DNA of 64,000 nt from Streptococcus suis. Its GTDB lineage: Bacteria; Bacillota; Bacilli; Lactobacillales; Streptococcaceae. Under the pieces are notes generated by a model. The model was given only the letters and a program-made list of their open reading frames with translations, was not told the origin of the DNA and ran no database searches. The translations under genes and the position numbers were made by a program. Position 1 is the stretch's first letter; each line of letters opens with the position of its first letter. The stretch spans positions 1-64,000 of the forward strand of contig NZ_WCJE01000004.1 of assembly GCF_016743335.1 (NCBI RefSeq), given 5' to 3'. Shown in pieces: positions 37,580 through 48,625 of the stretch.

Positions 37580-37609
37580 GGGCTGAGAATAGAATCTCAG
37601 CTCTTTTTT
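37580..37609 (+). terminator. Terminator before the SNF2 gene
   Basis: GGGCTGAGA (37580-37588) pairs with TCTCAGCTC (37595-37603), one G-U pair, followed by six T. The SNF2 ribosome site GGGAGG comes right after it. Confidence 0.8.
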
Positions 37610-37623
37610 GATGGGAGGAACGA

Positions 37624-40600
37624 ATGAATCAAGAAGTTTTACTACAGATGTTGCGGGCTACCATTCCTCGTGACAGAGCCATGCTTGAAGCATTTTTGTA
37701 TTACCAAGCAAACCACTTTGATGAGGATTGGGATAGCCTTATCAAAGAATTTATTGTGAATAGAAAGGAAGTCCAAAGCCCTGTTCAGGTACTTCATTTT
37801 GAGACGGACGTTTCAGCTTTTGTACAGGCTAGTCCTTATGATACTGCTCATGACCTGTTGACTTATACTCAAGTTTTCGGCCAAAGTGGTCTTCAAAAAC
37901 TAGATAAACTATCGCCGTCTGAAAAAAACTTGGTGATAGAAGTGGCCTTGTTCAATCTGGCCACTCGTTTTCAATTATTGGATTCCAATGGACACTACCA
38001 AACCATATCGCCGGATTCACTCTTACAAAAGAGTAGGGGAGCTAATTTGGTCAATGTGTATCGTGTGGCTAATAATTTAGCGGATCGTATTAGTCGAGAT
38101 ATTGAACAGTTTCTCTTAACTTACGAGCCTGAGCTTGAAACTAGAGCTGATGAAACTGTTCTAGAAAATGAAGAAACTGTTGATGAGCACAAAACAAGTG
38201 TTCATCAAGCAATATCTTTTCGAGAAGAGGGCTCTCTGGTTATTGCTAGTTTGGATGTAGATTTGTCTCAACTAGATGTTCAAATAGGAAAAAACAGTCA
38301 TCTGCCAGCTTATGAAGAGTTATCCTTACGACGTAAATTTGAGATTCTAACATATTTTGACCAAATTCGAAATGAACGTTCCAAAGTCCCAAGTTTTAGA
38401 CGAGGTGATTTTGACACAGAGATGGAAATGACACCAGTCTTTGATGGCGAGGAATTACTTACTTATCTCGAAGCTGATGGCAGTCCCTATGAGCTGAAAC
38501 GAACGCTGACTACAGTCGAAGAAAAGGAATTAGAAAAAATTGGACAAGCCATTAGGATAGAAAATCAAGAGAAATTGACTCAAGTGGGGATTGAGCTATC
38601 TCAGTTTGACCAAGACCAAGTCGGCATTTTATTGGATGCCGCAGGTCGTTTTCGTTTGAAAAATTCGGACCTTGCTTTATTAGGTGGTTATCCAAAAGCT
38701 ACGGTAACTCAACTAGCCCTTGCGACAGAACTACTCCAAATGGGGCTAACTCATGAAAAAGTTGAATTTTTCTTTGGCAGTCAGCTTTCCATTGAAGAGC
38801 TGAGACAAGTTGCCTACGCCTTTTTACACCAAGAACTCAGCAGAGAAGACGCGGAACAATTTGAAAAAGATAAAGGCAATCAGCCAGATTTAACTCTCAG
38901 AGATTGGAAAAGCAAGCTAGAGAAAGCTGAGGGAAAAGAAGTAGTTGATGAAGAATTCGCGGAAAATCCACTGGTTCAGAGAGTATTGGACACTTATCCT
39001 CTGGGGTCATTGGTTTCCTATAAGGGACAGGACTTTGAGGTCATGTCGGTCAGCGATGCTCGATTGAACGGTTTGATTCGGATTGAGTTAGTCAATGACT
39101 TTTCGGATATCATTGAACAAAATCCAGTTCTTTATGTGAGGACCTGGGAAGAAGTCAGTCAGGCACTTCATCAGCCAAAGGCAGAACCACAAATAGAGTT
39201 AGAAGGGGCGGACCAAGAATTAAACCTTTTTTCATTTCTGGAAGAGGAATCTGCTACTGAGCACCCTATTCAGACTGTCGGTCTCTTGGAACCAAGTGGT
39301 GTAGAGGAGTCCAACAATGATGTTGTTGACCAACCAAACAACCAAGTTCCTTTTGAGGAAGTAGTCGGAACAATTCCAGAGATTCCTGTAACGGACTTTT
39401 ATTTTCCAGAAGATATGACGGACTTTTATCCTAAGACTGCTAGAGATAAGGTTGAGACAAACATTGCGGCTATTCGTTTGGTTAAAACACTTGAAACGGA
39501 ACGCCGTCAGGCAAATCCAAGTGAACAAGAATTCCTTGCCAAGTATGTGGGCTGGGGTGGACTTGCCAATGAATTTTTTGATGACTATAATCCAAAATTT
39601 TCTAAGGAACGAGAAGAACTGAAAAGCTTAGTCACAGATAAAGAGTCTTCGGATATGAAGCAGTCCTCTCTGACGGCTTATTACACGGACCCTACCCTGA
39701 TCCGTCAGATGTGGGATAAGTTGGAAAGAGATGGCTTTACGGGTGGCAAAATCCTAGATCCTTCCATGGGAACTGGGAATTTCTTTGCGGCTATGCCCAA
39801 ACACTTAAGAGAAAAGAGTGAGCTATATGGCGTAGAGCTAGATACCATTACAGGAGCTATAGCCAAACACCTTCACCCCAATAGTCATATTGAAATTAAG
39901 GGTTTTGAGACGGTGGCTTTTAACGACAATAGTTTTGATTTGGTGATTTCAAATGTGCCGTTTGCCAATATACGAATTGCGGATAACAGGTACGATAAGC
40001 CTTACATGATTCATGATTACTTTGTCAAAAAGTCGCTTGATTTAGTCCATGATGGTGGACAAGTAGCGATTATCTCTTCCACAGGAACCATGGATAAGCG
40101 AACAGAAAATATCTTACAAGATATTCGTGAGACAACCGAGTTTCTTGGTGGGGTTCGACTGCCTGACTCTGCCTTTAAGGCCATTGCAGGAACCACTGTC
40201 ACAACGGATATGTTGTTCTTCCAGAAACACCTGAACAAGGTATATGTGACAGATGATTTAGCCTTTTCAGGTTCCATTCGTTATGAAAAGGATAGTCGCA
40301 TTTGGCTCAATCCATACTTTGATGGAGAATACAATAGCCAAGTGCTAGGAACCTATGAAGTTAGAAACTTTAACGGTGGAACACTTTCTGTTAAGGGGAC
40401 TAGTGACAACCTCATCGCTAGTGTTCAAACTGCTCTAAATCAAGTAATATCTCCAAGAGAGATAGATAGAAATGAGGTCATCATTAACCCAGATGTGTTG
40501 ACCAAACAAGTCAATGATACCTCCATTCCAGCTGAAATGAGGGAAAATCTAGGTCAGTACAGTTTTGGTTATCAGGGGTCTACAGTTTACTATCGAGATA

Positions 40601-43560
40601 ACAAAGGCATTCGAGTGGGGACCAAGACAGAAGAAATCAGTTACTATGTCGATGAAGAAGGCAACTTCAAAGCATGGGACACCAAACATTCCCAAAAGCA
40701 GATTGATAGATTTAATAGCTTAGAAGTGACTGATAGCACTGCTCTAGATGTCTATGTGACTGATGATGCAGCAAAACGTGGTCAGTTTAAGGGATATTAT
40801 AAAAAGACAGTTTTCTATGAAGCTCCCTTGTCTGAGAAAGAAGTGGCACGAATCAAAGGAATGGTGGACATTCGCAATGCCTACCAAGAGGTCATTGCCA
40901 TTCAACGATATTATGACTATGATAAGGAGACCTTTAACCACTTGTTAGGCAAACTCAATCGTACCTATGATAGCTTTGTCAAACGCTATGGGTATTTGAA
41001 CAGTGTAGTGAACCGCAATCTTTTTGATAGTGATGACAAATATTCGCTTCTTGCTAGTTTGGAAGATGAACGTCTGGATCCAAGTGGAAAGTCTGTTATC
41101 TATACTAAGTCCCTTGTCTTTGAGAAGGCTCTAGTGCGTCCTGAAAAAGAGGTTAAAAAGGTACATACTGCCCTTGATGCCTTAAATTCCAGCTTGGCTG
41201 ACGGACGAGGTGTTGATTTCGCTTATATGATGTCTATCTATCAGGTTGAATCGAAGATGACCTTGATTGAGGAATTAGGCGACCTCATTATGCCTGATCC
41301 TGAAAAGTATTTGAATGGGGAATTGACCTATGTTTCTCGCCAAGACTTTCTGTCTGGTGATGTCGTCACTAAGTTAGAAGTGGTGGACCTATTCGTCAAA
41401 CAAGACAATCAAGACTTTAACTGGCCGCATTATGCAGGACTTCTAGAAACAGTCAAACCAGCACGCATTACTTTAGCAGACATTGATTATCGAATCGGTT
41501 CACGCTGGATTCCTCTGTCTATTTACGGAAAATTTGCTCAAGAAACCTTTATGGGGAAAGGCTATGAACTGTCAGACCAAGAAGTAGCAACAGTCCTTGA
41601 AGTCAGTCCCATTGACGGGGTTATCACTTACCAATCTAAGTTTGCCTACACCTATTCCAATGCAACAGACAGGAGTTTAGGTGTACCAGGTTCTCGTTAT
41701 GATAGTGGTCGTAAAATTTTTGAAAATCTCCTGAATTCCAATCAACCAACCATCACAAAACAAATTGTCGAAGGGGATAAGAAAAAGAATGTAACGGATG
41801 TAGAGAAAACAACAGTCCTGCGTGCCAAGGAGACACACCTACAAGAACTCTTTCAAGATTTTGTAGCAAAATATCCAGAAGTCCAACAAATGATTGAAGA
41901 CACCTATAATAGGCTTTACAATCGTACAGTATCTAAGGTTTATGACGGTAGCCATTTAACTATTGATGGACTTGCTCAGAATATTTCCTTACGTCCTCAC
42001 CAAAAGAATGCCATTCAACGGATTGTGGAAGAAAAACGAGCCCTACTAGCTCATGAAGTCGGTTCAGGTAAAACACTTACCATGCTTGGAGCTGGCTTCA
42101 AGTTGAAAGAATTAGGAATGGTGCATAAACCACTTTATGTGGTTCCTTCTAGTTTGACTGCTCAGTTTGGTCAAGAAATTATGAAGTTCTTCCCAACCAA
42201 GAAAGTCTATGTGACTACTAAGAAAGACTTTGCCAAAGCCAAACGCAAGCAGTTTGTGTCTCGGATTATTACAGGGGACTATGATGCCATTGTCATTGGG
42301 GATTCCCAGTTTGAGAAGATACCGATGAGTAGAGAGAAGCAAGTCACCTATATTAATGACAAACTCGAGCAACTCCGAGAAATAAAGCTAGGAAGTGATA
42401 GTGATTATACGGTGAAAGAAGCAGAGCGTTCGATTAAGGGACTAGAACACCAGTTGGAAGAACTCCAAAAACTGGAGCGAGATACCTTTATCGAATTTGA
42501 AAACCTTGGCATTGATTTTCTTTTTGTGGATGAGGCTCATCACTTCAAGAATATCCGACCAATCACTGGACTTGGGAATGTCGCGGGAATCACCAATACT
42601 ACTTCAAAAAAGAACGTAGACATGGAGATGAAGGTGAGACAGGTTCAGGCAGAGCATGGTGATAGAAATGTCGTTTTTGCGACAGGAACACCAGTCTCAA
42701 ACTCCATTAGTGAACTTTTCACCATGATGAATTACATTCAGCCCGATGTTTTGGAACGATATCAGGTATCCAATTTTGATTCCTGGGTTGGGGCTTTTGG
42801 GAATATCGAAAACTCTATGGAACTAGCCCCGACAGGTGATAAATACCAACCTAAGAAACGGTTCAAGAAATTTGTCAATTTGCCTGAACTCATGCGAATC
42901 TACAAGGAAACCGCCGATATTCAGACTTCTGATATGCTTGATTTACCTGTACCTGAAGCTAAGATTATTGCGGTGGAAAGCGAGTTAACGCAAGCTCAGA
43001 AATACTATTTAGAAGAACTGGTAGAGCGTTCAGACGCTATCAAGTCAGGTAGTGTCGATCCAAGTAGAGATAATATGTTAAAGATAACCGGGGAAGCTAG
43101 AAAACTAGCCATTGATATGCGGTTGATTGACCCTGCTTATACCTTATCAGACAATGAGAAAATCCTTCAAGTCGTTGATAATGTCGAGCGGATTTACCGT
43201 GAAGGAGCTGAAGACAAAGCCACTCAGATGATTTTCTCTGATATTGGAACGCCTAAAAGTAAGGAAGAAGGATTTGATGTTTACAATGAACTTAAGGACT
43301 TGCTTGTCGATCGAGGGATACCAAAAGAAGAAATTGCCTTTGTGCATGATGCCAATACTGATGAGAAAAAGAACTCTCTGTCACGCAAGGTCAATAGTGG
43401 GGAAGTGCGGATTCTCATGGCTTCTACGGAAAAAGGGGGAACAGGATTAAACGTCCAATCACGTATGAAAGCAGTCCACCATTTAGACGTTCCCTGGAGG
43501 CCGTCTGATGTAGGACGGATTTTGCGGACATTCAAAATAAAAAAGAATGTGATATATTAA
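37624..43560 (+). pseudogene. Giant SNF2 helicase/N6-methylase-like protein, 3'-truncated by the resistance insert
   Basis: About 1,968 native residues remain. Residues 1-600 are mixed, without clear motif. A methylase-like segment follows: ILDPSMGTGNFFA near residue 709 (motif I) and VISNVPFAN near residue 772 (variant of NPPY). The SNF2 helicase part has HEVGSGKTLTM near residue 1479, FLFVDEAHHFKN near residue 1635, ATGTPVSNS near residue 1685 and the start of motif VI, SDVGRILR, where homology stops. The last ten residues come from the insert. Family members are about 300 residues longer, and that tail is not found behind the insert. The role in conjugation is unknown; such proteins are common in Gram-positive ICEs and phages. 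Confidence 0.85.
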
Positions 43561-43600
43561 TCACAAATCACTTATCACAAATCACAAGTGATTTGTGATT
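43559..43600. promoter_or_regulatory. Omega-type operator: six contiguous heptads
   Basis: Six 7-bp units without gap: AATCACA, AATCACT, TATCACA, AATCACA, then AGTGATT and TGTGATT in inverse orientation. This is the WATCACW array bound by the omega repressor of pSM19035/Inc18 plasmids. It precedes the omega remnant and erm(B). Confidence 0.9.
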
Positions 43601-43642
43601 GTTGATGATAAAATAAGAATAAGAAGAAATAGAAAGAAGTGA

Positions 43643-43813
43643 GTGATTGTGGGAAATTTAGGCGCACAAAAAGAAAAACGAAATGATACACCAATCAGTG
43701 CAAAAAAAGATATAATGGGAGATAAGACGGTTCGTGTTCGTGCTGACTTGCACCATATCATAAAATTTTGTATAATAGGAATTGAAGTTAAATTAGATGC
43801 TAAAAATTTGTAA
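43643..43813 (+). pseudogene. Omega transcriptional repressor, 3'-replaced remnant
   Basis: From GTG 43643 the reading gives VIVGNLGAQK and the ribbon-helix-helix start KTVRVRADLHHIIK, which is omega of pSM19035 to about residue 41. The next 15 residues and stop are unrelated, so helix B and the dimer interface are lost. The break joins the erm(B) promoter sequence. Repressor activity is unlikely. The epsilon-zeta genes that normally follow are absent. Confidence 0.85.
43748..43776 (+). promoter_or_regulatory. erm(B) promoter
   Basis: TTGCAC (43748-43753) and TATAAT (43771-43776), spacer 17 bp. The -35 box lies within the surviving omega coding sequence, the -10 just after the breakpoint. 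Confidence 0.75.
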
Positions 43814-43833
43814 TTAAGAAGGAGGGATTCGTC

Positions 43834-43917
43834 ATGTTGGTATTCAAAATGCGTAATGTAGATAAAACATCTACTGTTTTGAAACAGACTAAAAACAGTG
43901 ATTACGTAGATAAATAA
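43834..43917 (+). CDS. ermBL: erm(B) leader peptide ErmBL
   Basis: A 27-residue leader starting MLVFKMRNVDKTS with GGAGGGA upstream. In inducible erm(B), a macrolide-bound ribosome stalls on this peptide at about codon 10 and frees the erm(B) start. The common form has Gln at position 5; here Lys. The core RNVDKTS, which governs stalling, is intact. Confidence 0.88.
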   Translation: MLVFKMRNVDKTSTVLKQTKNSDYVDK

Positions 43918-44041
43918 ATACGTTAGATTAATTCCTACCAGTGACTAATCTTATGACTTTTTAAACAGATAACTAAAATTACAAACAAATCGTTTAACTT
44001 CTGTATTTATTTATAGATGTAATCACTTCAGGAGTGATTAC
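43918..44041 (+). promoter_or_regulatory. erm(B) translational attenuator
   Basis: The 124 bp between leader and erm(B) contain the complementary segments that hide or expose the AGGAGTG ribosome site of erm(B). Repeats of GTAATCAC/GTGATTAC type (for example AGTGATTAC in the leader and AATCACTTC before the start) support base pairing. The exact pairing was not folded. Confidence 0.6.
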
Positions 44042-44779
44042 ATGAACAAAAATATAAAATATTCTCAAAACTTTTTAACGAGTGAAAAAGTACTCAACCA
44101 AATAATAAAACAATTGAATTTAAAAGAAACCGATACCGTTTACGAAATTGGAACAGGTAAAGGGCATTTAACGACGAAACTGGCTAAAATAAGTAAACAG
44201 GTAACGTCTATTGAATTAGACAGTCATCTATTCAACTTATCGTCAGAAAAATTAAAACTGAACACTCGTGTCACTTTAATTCACCAAGATATTCTACAGT
44301 TTCAATTCCCTAACAAACAGAGGTATAAAATTGTTGGGAATATTCCTTACCATTTAAGCACACAAATTATTAAAAAAGTGGTTTTTGAAAGCCGTGCGTC
44401 TGACATCTATCTGATTGTTGAAGAAGGATTCTACAAGCGTACCTTGGATATTCACCGAACACTAGGGTTGCTCTTGCACACTCAAGTCTCGATTCAGCAA
44501 TTGCTTAAGCTGCCAGCGGAATGCTTTCATCCTAAACCAAAAGTAAACAGTGTCTTAATAAAACTTACCCGCCATACCACAGATGTTCCAGATAAATATT
44601 GGAAGCTATATACGTACTTTGTTTCAAAATGGGTCAATCGAGAATATCGTCAACTGTTTACTAAAAATCAGTTTCATCAAGCAATGAAACACGCCAAAGT
44701 AAACAATTTAAGTACCGTTACTTATGAGCAAGTATTGTCTATTTTTAATAGTTATCTATTATTTAACGGGAGGAAATAA
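44042..44779 (+). CDS. erm(B): 23S rRNA adenine N6-dimethyltransferase Erm(B)
   Basis: Dimethylates A2058 of 23S rRNA and gives resistance to macrolides, lincosamides and streptogramin B. The 245-residue length is standard. SAM motif [10 protein letters not shown] at residues 35-44, catalytic NIPYHLS near residue 101, and SVLIKLTRH near residue 168. No damaging change is seen. It lies in the Inc18-derived fragment, under its own promoter and leader. Confidence 0.97.
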   Translation: MNKNIKYSQNFLTSEKVLNQIIKQLNLKETDTVYEIGTGKGHLTTKLAKISKQVTSIELDSHLFNLSSEKLKLNTRVTLIHQDILQFQFPNKQRYKIVGNIPYHLSTQIIKKVVFESRASDIYLIVEEGFYKRTLDIHRTLGLLLHTQVSIQQLLKLPAECFHPKPKVNSVLIKLTRHTTDVPDKYWKLYTYFVSKWVNREYRQLFTKNQFHQAMKHAKVNNLSTVTYEQVLSIFNSYLLFNGRK

Positions 44780-44783
44780 TTCT

Positions 44784-44915
44784 ATGAGTCGCTTTTTTAA
44801 ATTTGGAAAGTTACACGTTACTAAAGGGAATGGAGATAAATTATTAGATATACTACTGACAGCTTCCAAGAAGCTAAAGAGGTCCCTAGCGCCTACGGGG
44901 AATTTGTATCGATAA
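44784..44915 (+). CDS. 43-residue peptide downstream of erm(B)
   Basis: Starts MSRFFKFGKLHVTKG, 4 bp after erm(B) with GGGAGGAAA as ribosome site. The same small frame follows erm(B) in Inc18 plasmids and Tn917-like contexts. Its last third lies within the big hairpin at 44881-44947. Probably a plasmid remnant without known function. Confidence 0.55.
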   Translation: MSRFFKFGKLHVTKGNGDKLLDILLTASKKLKRSLAPTGNLYR

Positions 44916-44947
44916 GGGGTACAAATTCCCACTAAGCGCTCGGGACC
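44881..44947. repeat. Long inverted repeat behind erm(B)
   Basis: Imperfect arms of 28 bp (44881-44908 and 44920-44947) beginning GGTCCC and ending GGGACC, with an 11-base loop. No T-run, so not a classical terminator. It marks the joint between the erm(B) segment and the topB remnant. Confidence 0.8.
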
Positions 44948-44948
44948 C

Positions 44949-45209
44949 CTTGTAGGAAAATGTCCTAAGTGTGGCAACAATATTGTATTAAAAAAATCGT
45001 TTTATGGTTGTTCAAATTATCCTGAATGTAAGTTTACTTTAGCTGAACATTTTAGAAAGAAAAAACTAACCAAAACGAATGTAAAAGAATTACTAGAGGG
45101 AAAAGAAACCCTGGTAAAAGGAATCAAAACGAAAGATAGAAAGTCCTACAATGCCGTTGTAAAAATCGGAGAAAAGGGATATATTGATTTTATCTCTTTT
45201 TCAAAATAA
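44949..45209 (+). pseudogene. DNA topoisomerase III (TopB), C-terminal fragment
   Basis: An 86-residue open stretch without start: GKCPKCGNNIVLKK and YGCSNYPECKF form a zinc ribbon of topoisomerase type, then KGYIDFISFSK at the end. It matches the tail of the topoisomerase carried next to erm(B) on Inc18 plasmids. The rest is deleted. Its natural terminator follows at 45214. Confidence 0.8.
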
Positions 45210-45213
45210 GCAT

Positions 45214-45237
45214 AAAAGCCCTTTAAAGAGGGCTTTT
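45214..45237 (+). terminator. Terminator of the topB remnant
   Basis: AAAAGCCCT (45214-45222) and AGGGCTTTT (45229-45237), perfect 9-bp stem. It lies 13 bp before tnpV and marks the boundary between plasmid fragment and IME. Confidence 0.8.
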
Positions 45238-45250
45238 GAGGTAACAGACA

Positions 45251-45625
45251 ATGGCAAAGACAATTTTTGAGGAAATGGGCGGCAAATACGAAAGGCAAGG
45301 CGATTATTTAATACCGTGCTTAACTGTACCCGCCGAAGAAGAACAGGCAATAGGCATCTGGGGGCAACGGCATTTAGATTATCTAAAACAGTACCGTAAA
45401 GTTACATACACCAATCTTCTTACAAGCGGCAGGCTAAACGCCTACCTTGCCGACATCAACAGACAGGCACAGGAACGCTTTGAAAGGCTCATAGAGGGTA
45501 TGAAACAGGCACAGGGCATAACGGAACAGCTAAAGGCAGAAAACGCCTTAGAATGGACAGGATGCCTCAATAACATAAGGGCTTGTGCGAGGGAGATTGT
45601 GGAAAAGGAAATTATTTTTGCATAA
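45251..45625 (+). CDS. TnpV family transposon protein
   Basis: A 124-residue protein of the TnpV type found next to clostridial transposons and IMEs: EEMGGKYERQGDYLIPCL at the start, WGQRHLDYLKQYR in the middle, helical remainder. Function unknown; it is a marker of clostridial elements. Ends at a terminator (45636-45665). Confidence 0.8.
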   Translation: MAKTIFEEMGGKYERQGDYLIPCLTVPAEEEQAIGIWGQRHLDYLKQYRKVTYTNLLTSGRLNAYLADINRQAQERFERLIEGMKQAQGITEQLKAENALEWTGCLNNIRACAREIVEKEIIFA

Positions 45626-45635
45626 ACAGATGATT

Positions 45636-45665
45636 AGTGGCAGGGGGAAATCCTGCCGCTTTTTC
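45636..45665 (+). terminator. Terminator behind tnpV
   Basis: AGTGGCAGG and CCTGCCGCT form a 9-bp stem with one G-U pair, followed by five T. Confidence 0.8.
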
Positions 45666-45682
45666 TGCTTTAGTTTGTCAGC

Positions 45683-45711
45683 TTGACAAATAAAGGGTTA
45701 AGGAATATAAT
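45683..45711 (+). promoter_or_regulatory. tet(O) promoter
   Basis: Consensus TTGACA (45683-45688) and TATAAT (45706-45711) with a 17-bp spacer. The leader transcript is about 270 bp. Confidence 0.85.
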
Positions 45712-45743
45712 TAGATTCAGTATTATACAAGGAGTTAATAAAT

Positions 45744-45767
45744 ATGCGGCAAGGTATTTTTAAATAA
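45744..45767 (+). CDS. tet leader peptide
   Basis: Seven residues, MRQGIFK, with AAGGAG upstream. It is the short leader found before tet(O), tet(M) and tet(W). Translation of the leader is thought to decide whether the downstream terminator forms. Confidence 0.65.
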   Translation: MRQGIFK

Positions 45768-45918
45768 ACTGTCAATTTGATAGTGGGAACAAAAAGTAGC
45801 AGTCCCGTTTCACTTTTAATATGGGGCTTAGTTTTTTGTACCCAGTTTAAGAATACTTTTATCATGTAATTTTATATGCCCGAAAACATATAAGTGTTTT
45901 GGGGCTATTGGAGTTATT

Positions 45919-45955
45919 TACCCAGTGATAGGAGTATTTATCACTGGGTATTTTT
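45919..45955 (+). terminator. Transcription attenuator upstream of tet(O)
   Basis: Perfect 12-bp stem TACCCAGTGATA (45919-45930) / TATCACTGGGTA (45939-45950), then five T. An alternative partner CCCAGTTTAAG-type segment lies near 45842, as in the tet(M) leader model. Confidence 0.8.
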
Positions 45956-45991
45956 ATGCCCTTTTTTGGGTGTTGATAGGAGGAAAATCAC

Positions 45992-47911
45992 ATGAAAATA
46001 ATTAACTTAGGCATTCTGGCTCACGTTGACGCAGGAAAGACAACATTAACGGAGAGTTTATTGTATACCAGTGGTGCGATTGCGGAATTAGGGAGCGTGG
46101 ATAAAGGAACAACAAGAACAGATACAATGAATTTGGAGCGTCAAAGAGGAATTACCATACAGACGGCAGTGACATCTTTTCAGTGGGAGGATGTAAAAGT
46201 CAACATTATAGATACGCCAGGCCATATGGATTTTTTGGCGGAAGTATACCGTTCTTTATCCGTATTAGACGGAGCAGTATTATTAGTTTCTGCAAAGGAT
46301 GGCATACAGGCACAGACCCGTATACTGTTTCATGCATTACAGACAATGAAGATTCCAACAATCTTTTTTATCAATAAAATTGACCAAGAGGGAATTGATT
46401 TGCCAATGGTATATCAAGAAATGAAAGCAAAGCTTTCTTCGGAAATTATAGTGAAGCAAAAGGTTGGGCAGCATCCCCATATAAATGTAACGGACAATGA
46501 CGATATGGAACAGTGGGATGCGGTAATTATGGGAAACGATGAACTATTAGAGAAATATATGTCAGGGAAACCGTTTAAAATGTCAGAACTGGAACAGGAA
46601 GAAAACAGGAGATTCCAAAACGGAACGTTATTTCCCGTTTATCACGGAAGTGCTAAAAACAATCTGGGGATTCGGCAGCTTATAGAAGTGATTGCCAGTA
46701 AGTTTTATTCATCAACGCCTGAAGGTCAATCTGAACTATGCGGGCAGGTTTTTAAGATTGAATATTCAGAAAAAAGGAGGCGTTTGGCTTATGTGCGTCT
46801 GTACAGCGGCGCATTGCATTCGAGGGACGTTGTCAGAATATCAGAAAAAGAGAAAATAAAAATTACAGAGATGAGTATTCCTACAAACGGTGAATTGTGT
46901 TTAGCAGATACGGCTTACTCTGGTGATATTGTAATTTTACCAAATGATGTTTTGCAGCTAAACAGTATTTTGGGGAACGAAATACTGTTGCCGCAGAGAA
47001 AATTTATTGAAAATCCGCTCCCTATGCTCCAAACAACAATTGAAGTAAAGAAATCCGAACAGCGGGAAGTGTTGCTTGAGGCACTTACAGAAATCTCAGA
47101 TGGCGATCCTCTTTTAAAGTATTACGTGGATACTACAACGCATGAAATTATACTTTCCTTTTTGGGGAAGGTACAGATGGAAGTTATTTGTGCCATTCTT
47201 GAGGAAAAGTATCATGTAGAGGCAGAAATAAAAGAACCTACTGTTATATACATGGAAAGACCGCTTAGAAAAGCAGAATATACCATCCACATAGAAGTCC
47301 CGCCAAATCCTTTCTGGGCTTCTGTCGGGTTGTCCATAGAGCCGCTCCCTATTGGAAGCGGAGTGCAGTATGAAAGCAGAGTTTCACTTGGATATTTAAA
47401 TCAATCGTTCCAAAATGCGGTTATGGAGGGGGTTCTTTATGGCTGCGAGCAGGGGCTGTATGGATGGAAAGTGACAGACTGTAAAATCTGTTTTGAATAT
47501 GGATTGTATTATAGTCCTGTAAGTACCCCCGCAGACTTTCGGCTGCTTTCCCCTATCGTATTGGAGCAGGCTTTAAAAAAAGCAGGGACAGAACTATTAG
47601 AGCCATATCTCCACTTTGAAATTTATGCACCGCAGGAATATCTCTCACGGGCGTATCATGATGCCCCAAGGTATTGTGCAGATATTGTAAGTACTCAGGT
47701 AAAGAATGACGAGGTCATTCTGAAAGGAGAAATCCCTGCCAGATGTATTCAAGAATACAGGAACGATTTAACTTATTTCACAAATGGGCAGGGAGTCTGC
47801 TTGACAGAGTTAAAAGGATACCAGCCAGCTATTGGTAAATTTATTTGCCAACCCCGCCGCCCGAATAGCCGTATAGATAAGGTTCGGCATATGTTCCACA
47901 AGTTAGCTTAA
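45992..47911 (+). CDS. tet(O): Ribosomal protection protein Tet(O)
   Basis: A GTPase of EF-G type that removes tetracycline from the ribosome. The 639 residues are the family length. G-motifs: AHVDAGKTT at residues 10-18, DTPGH near 74, NKID near 128. The C-terminal tip [12 protein letters not shown] and the tail [15 protein letters not shown] are Tet(O)-like. Most of it agrees with Tet(O) as I recall it; residues about 258-315 differ more ([18 protein letters not shown] and [13 protein letters not shown]), which may mark a mosaic patch. Expression is set by the leader and attenuator. Confidence 0.93.
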   Translation: MKIINLGILAHVDAGKTTLTESLLYTSGAIAELGSVDKGTTRTDTMNLERQRGITIQTAVTSFQWEDVKVNIIDTPGHMDFLAEVYRSLSVLDGAVLLVSAKDGIQAQTRILFHALQTMKIPTIFFINKIDQEGIDLPMVYQEMKAKLSSEIIVKQKVGQHPHINVTDNDDMEQWDAVIMGNDELLEKYMSGKPFKMSELEQEENRRFQNGTLFPVYHGSAKNNLGIRQLIEVIASKFYSSTPEGQSELCGQVFKIEYSEKRRRLAYVRLYSGALHSRDVVRISEKEKIKITEMSIPTNGELCLADTAYSGDIVILPNDVLQLNSILGNEILLPQRKFIENPLPMLQTTIEVKKSEQREVLLEALTEISDGDPLLKYYVDTTTHEIILSFLGKVQMEVICAILEEKYHVEAEIKEPTVIYMERPLRKAEYTIHIEVPPNPFWASVGLSIEPLPIGSGVQYESRVSLGYLNQSFQNAVMEGVLYGCEQGLYGWKVTDCKICFEYGLYYSPVSTPADFRLLSPIVLEQALKKAGTELLEPYLHFEIYAPQEYLSRAYHDAPRYCADIVSTQVKNDEVILKGEIPARCIQEYRNDLTYFTNGQGVCLTELKGYQPAIGKFICQPRRPNSRIDKVRHMFHKLA

Positions 47912-47962
47912 CAGCTTGCAAAAGTCATATAAAATGAGATTTGAAAGGATTAGAGACTAATT

Positions 47963-48136
47963 ATGATGAAATGCGAATGGATATTGTGTCCTGTTTGTGG
48001 GAGCAAAACCCGTAATAAAATTAGGAAGGACACTGTTTTGGAGAATTATCCCCTTTATTGTCCAAAATGCAGACAAGAAAGCTTGATTAAAGTTGACAAC
48101 TTGAAGATAACTGTCATCAAAGAGCCAGACGCTTAA
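47963..48136 (+). CDS. Cysteine-rich KTR-domain protein
   Basis: A 57-residue protein with two zinc-knuckle halves, CPVCGSKTR and CPKCRQES. This is the KTR type often encoded just behind tet genes of clostridial elements. Possibly a nucleic-acid-binding helper. Two neighbouring ATG codons (47963, 47966) are possible starts. Confidence 0.8.
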   Translation: MMKCEWILCPVCGSKTRNKIRKDTVLENYPLYCPKCRQESLIKVDNLKITVIKEPDA

Positions 48137-48141
48137 GACGC

Positions 48142-48189
48142 AGAGCCGATGAAATTGTGGAACAATTCACGAATCATCGGCTCTTTTTG
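48142..48189 (+). terminator. Terminator behind the KTR gene
   Basis: AGAGCCGATGA (48142-48152) and TCATCGGCTCT (48174-48184), perfect 11-bp stem with a smaller hairpin in the loop, then T-run. Confidence 0.85.
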
Positions 48190-48625
48190 TTTCGTATTTG
48201 AAAGAACAAACTCACCAAATAAAAAAAACGATATTCGGGTGGGTTATTTTGTTATACCCTAAATTACCCTCTGAATTTGTTTTTAAATTTGGAGGGATTT
48301 TTTTATGTTCTTTTTTCGGGCGGTTATTCATCTGCTCATACGAAGTAAAATTTATCAATACATAGCATATCAGAGAATGGCAGGAAACCAGTTAAAAAAA
48401 TTTCTGCCAGTGCAGCGGTACTTCTCACCTTGAAAGTGGAAGTACAATCTCCATACAACAGAATTTGTATTTCCCATAACCGTGAAGGTCACAGAGCCTT
48501 TGCGGTTTTTCTTTTGTCGTTTTTTGTTGGAAAGTGCCGCAGGGCTGTTTCTGGTGTGCGTTGCCGCTCCCCGCCTCTCCATCTGGATTTTTACATTTCA
48601 AAAATTCAGATTGGAGGTATTAGCG
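48190..48625 (+). other. IME noncoding stretch with hairpins
   Basis: Holds a CCCTC...GAGGG hairpin with T-run near 48270-48304 and another weak terminator-like hairpin near 48479-48512. A 42-codon frame at 48305-48433 begins right after GGAGGG but has no recognisable content and lies on the terminator tail, so it is not called as a gene. Confidence 0.5.

Noticed and set aside
44881..44947. Long inverted repeat behind erm(B) as a transposon end
   Set aside because: Both arms lie together in one place and no matching copy flanks the erm(B) segment, so it does not define a transposable unit.
48305..48433. 42-codon frame with a good ribosome-site match
   Set aside because: The site is the 3' arm of a hairpin and the peptide has no conserved feature; kept only as a note.
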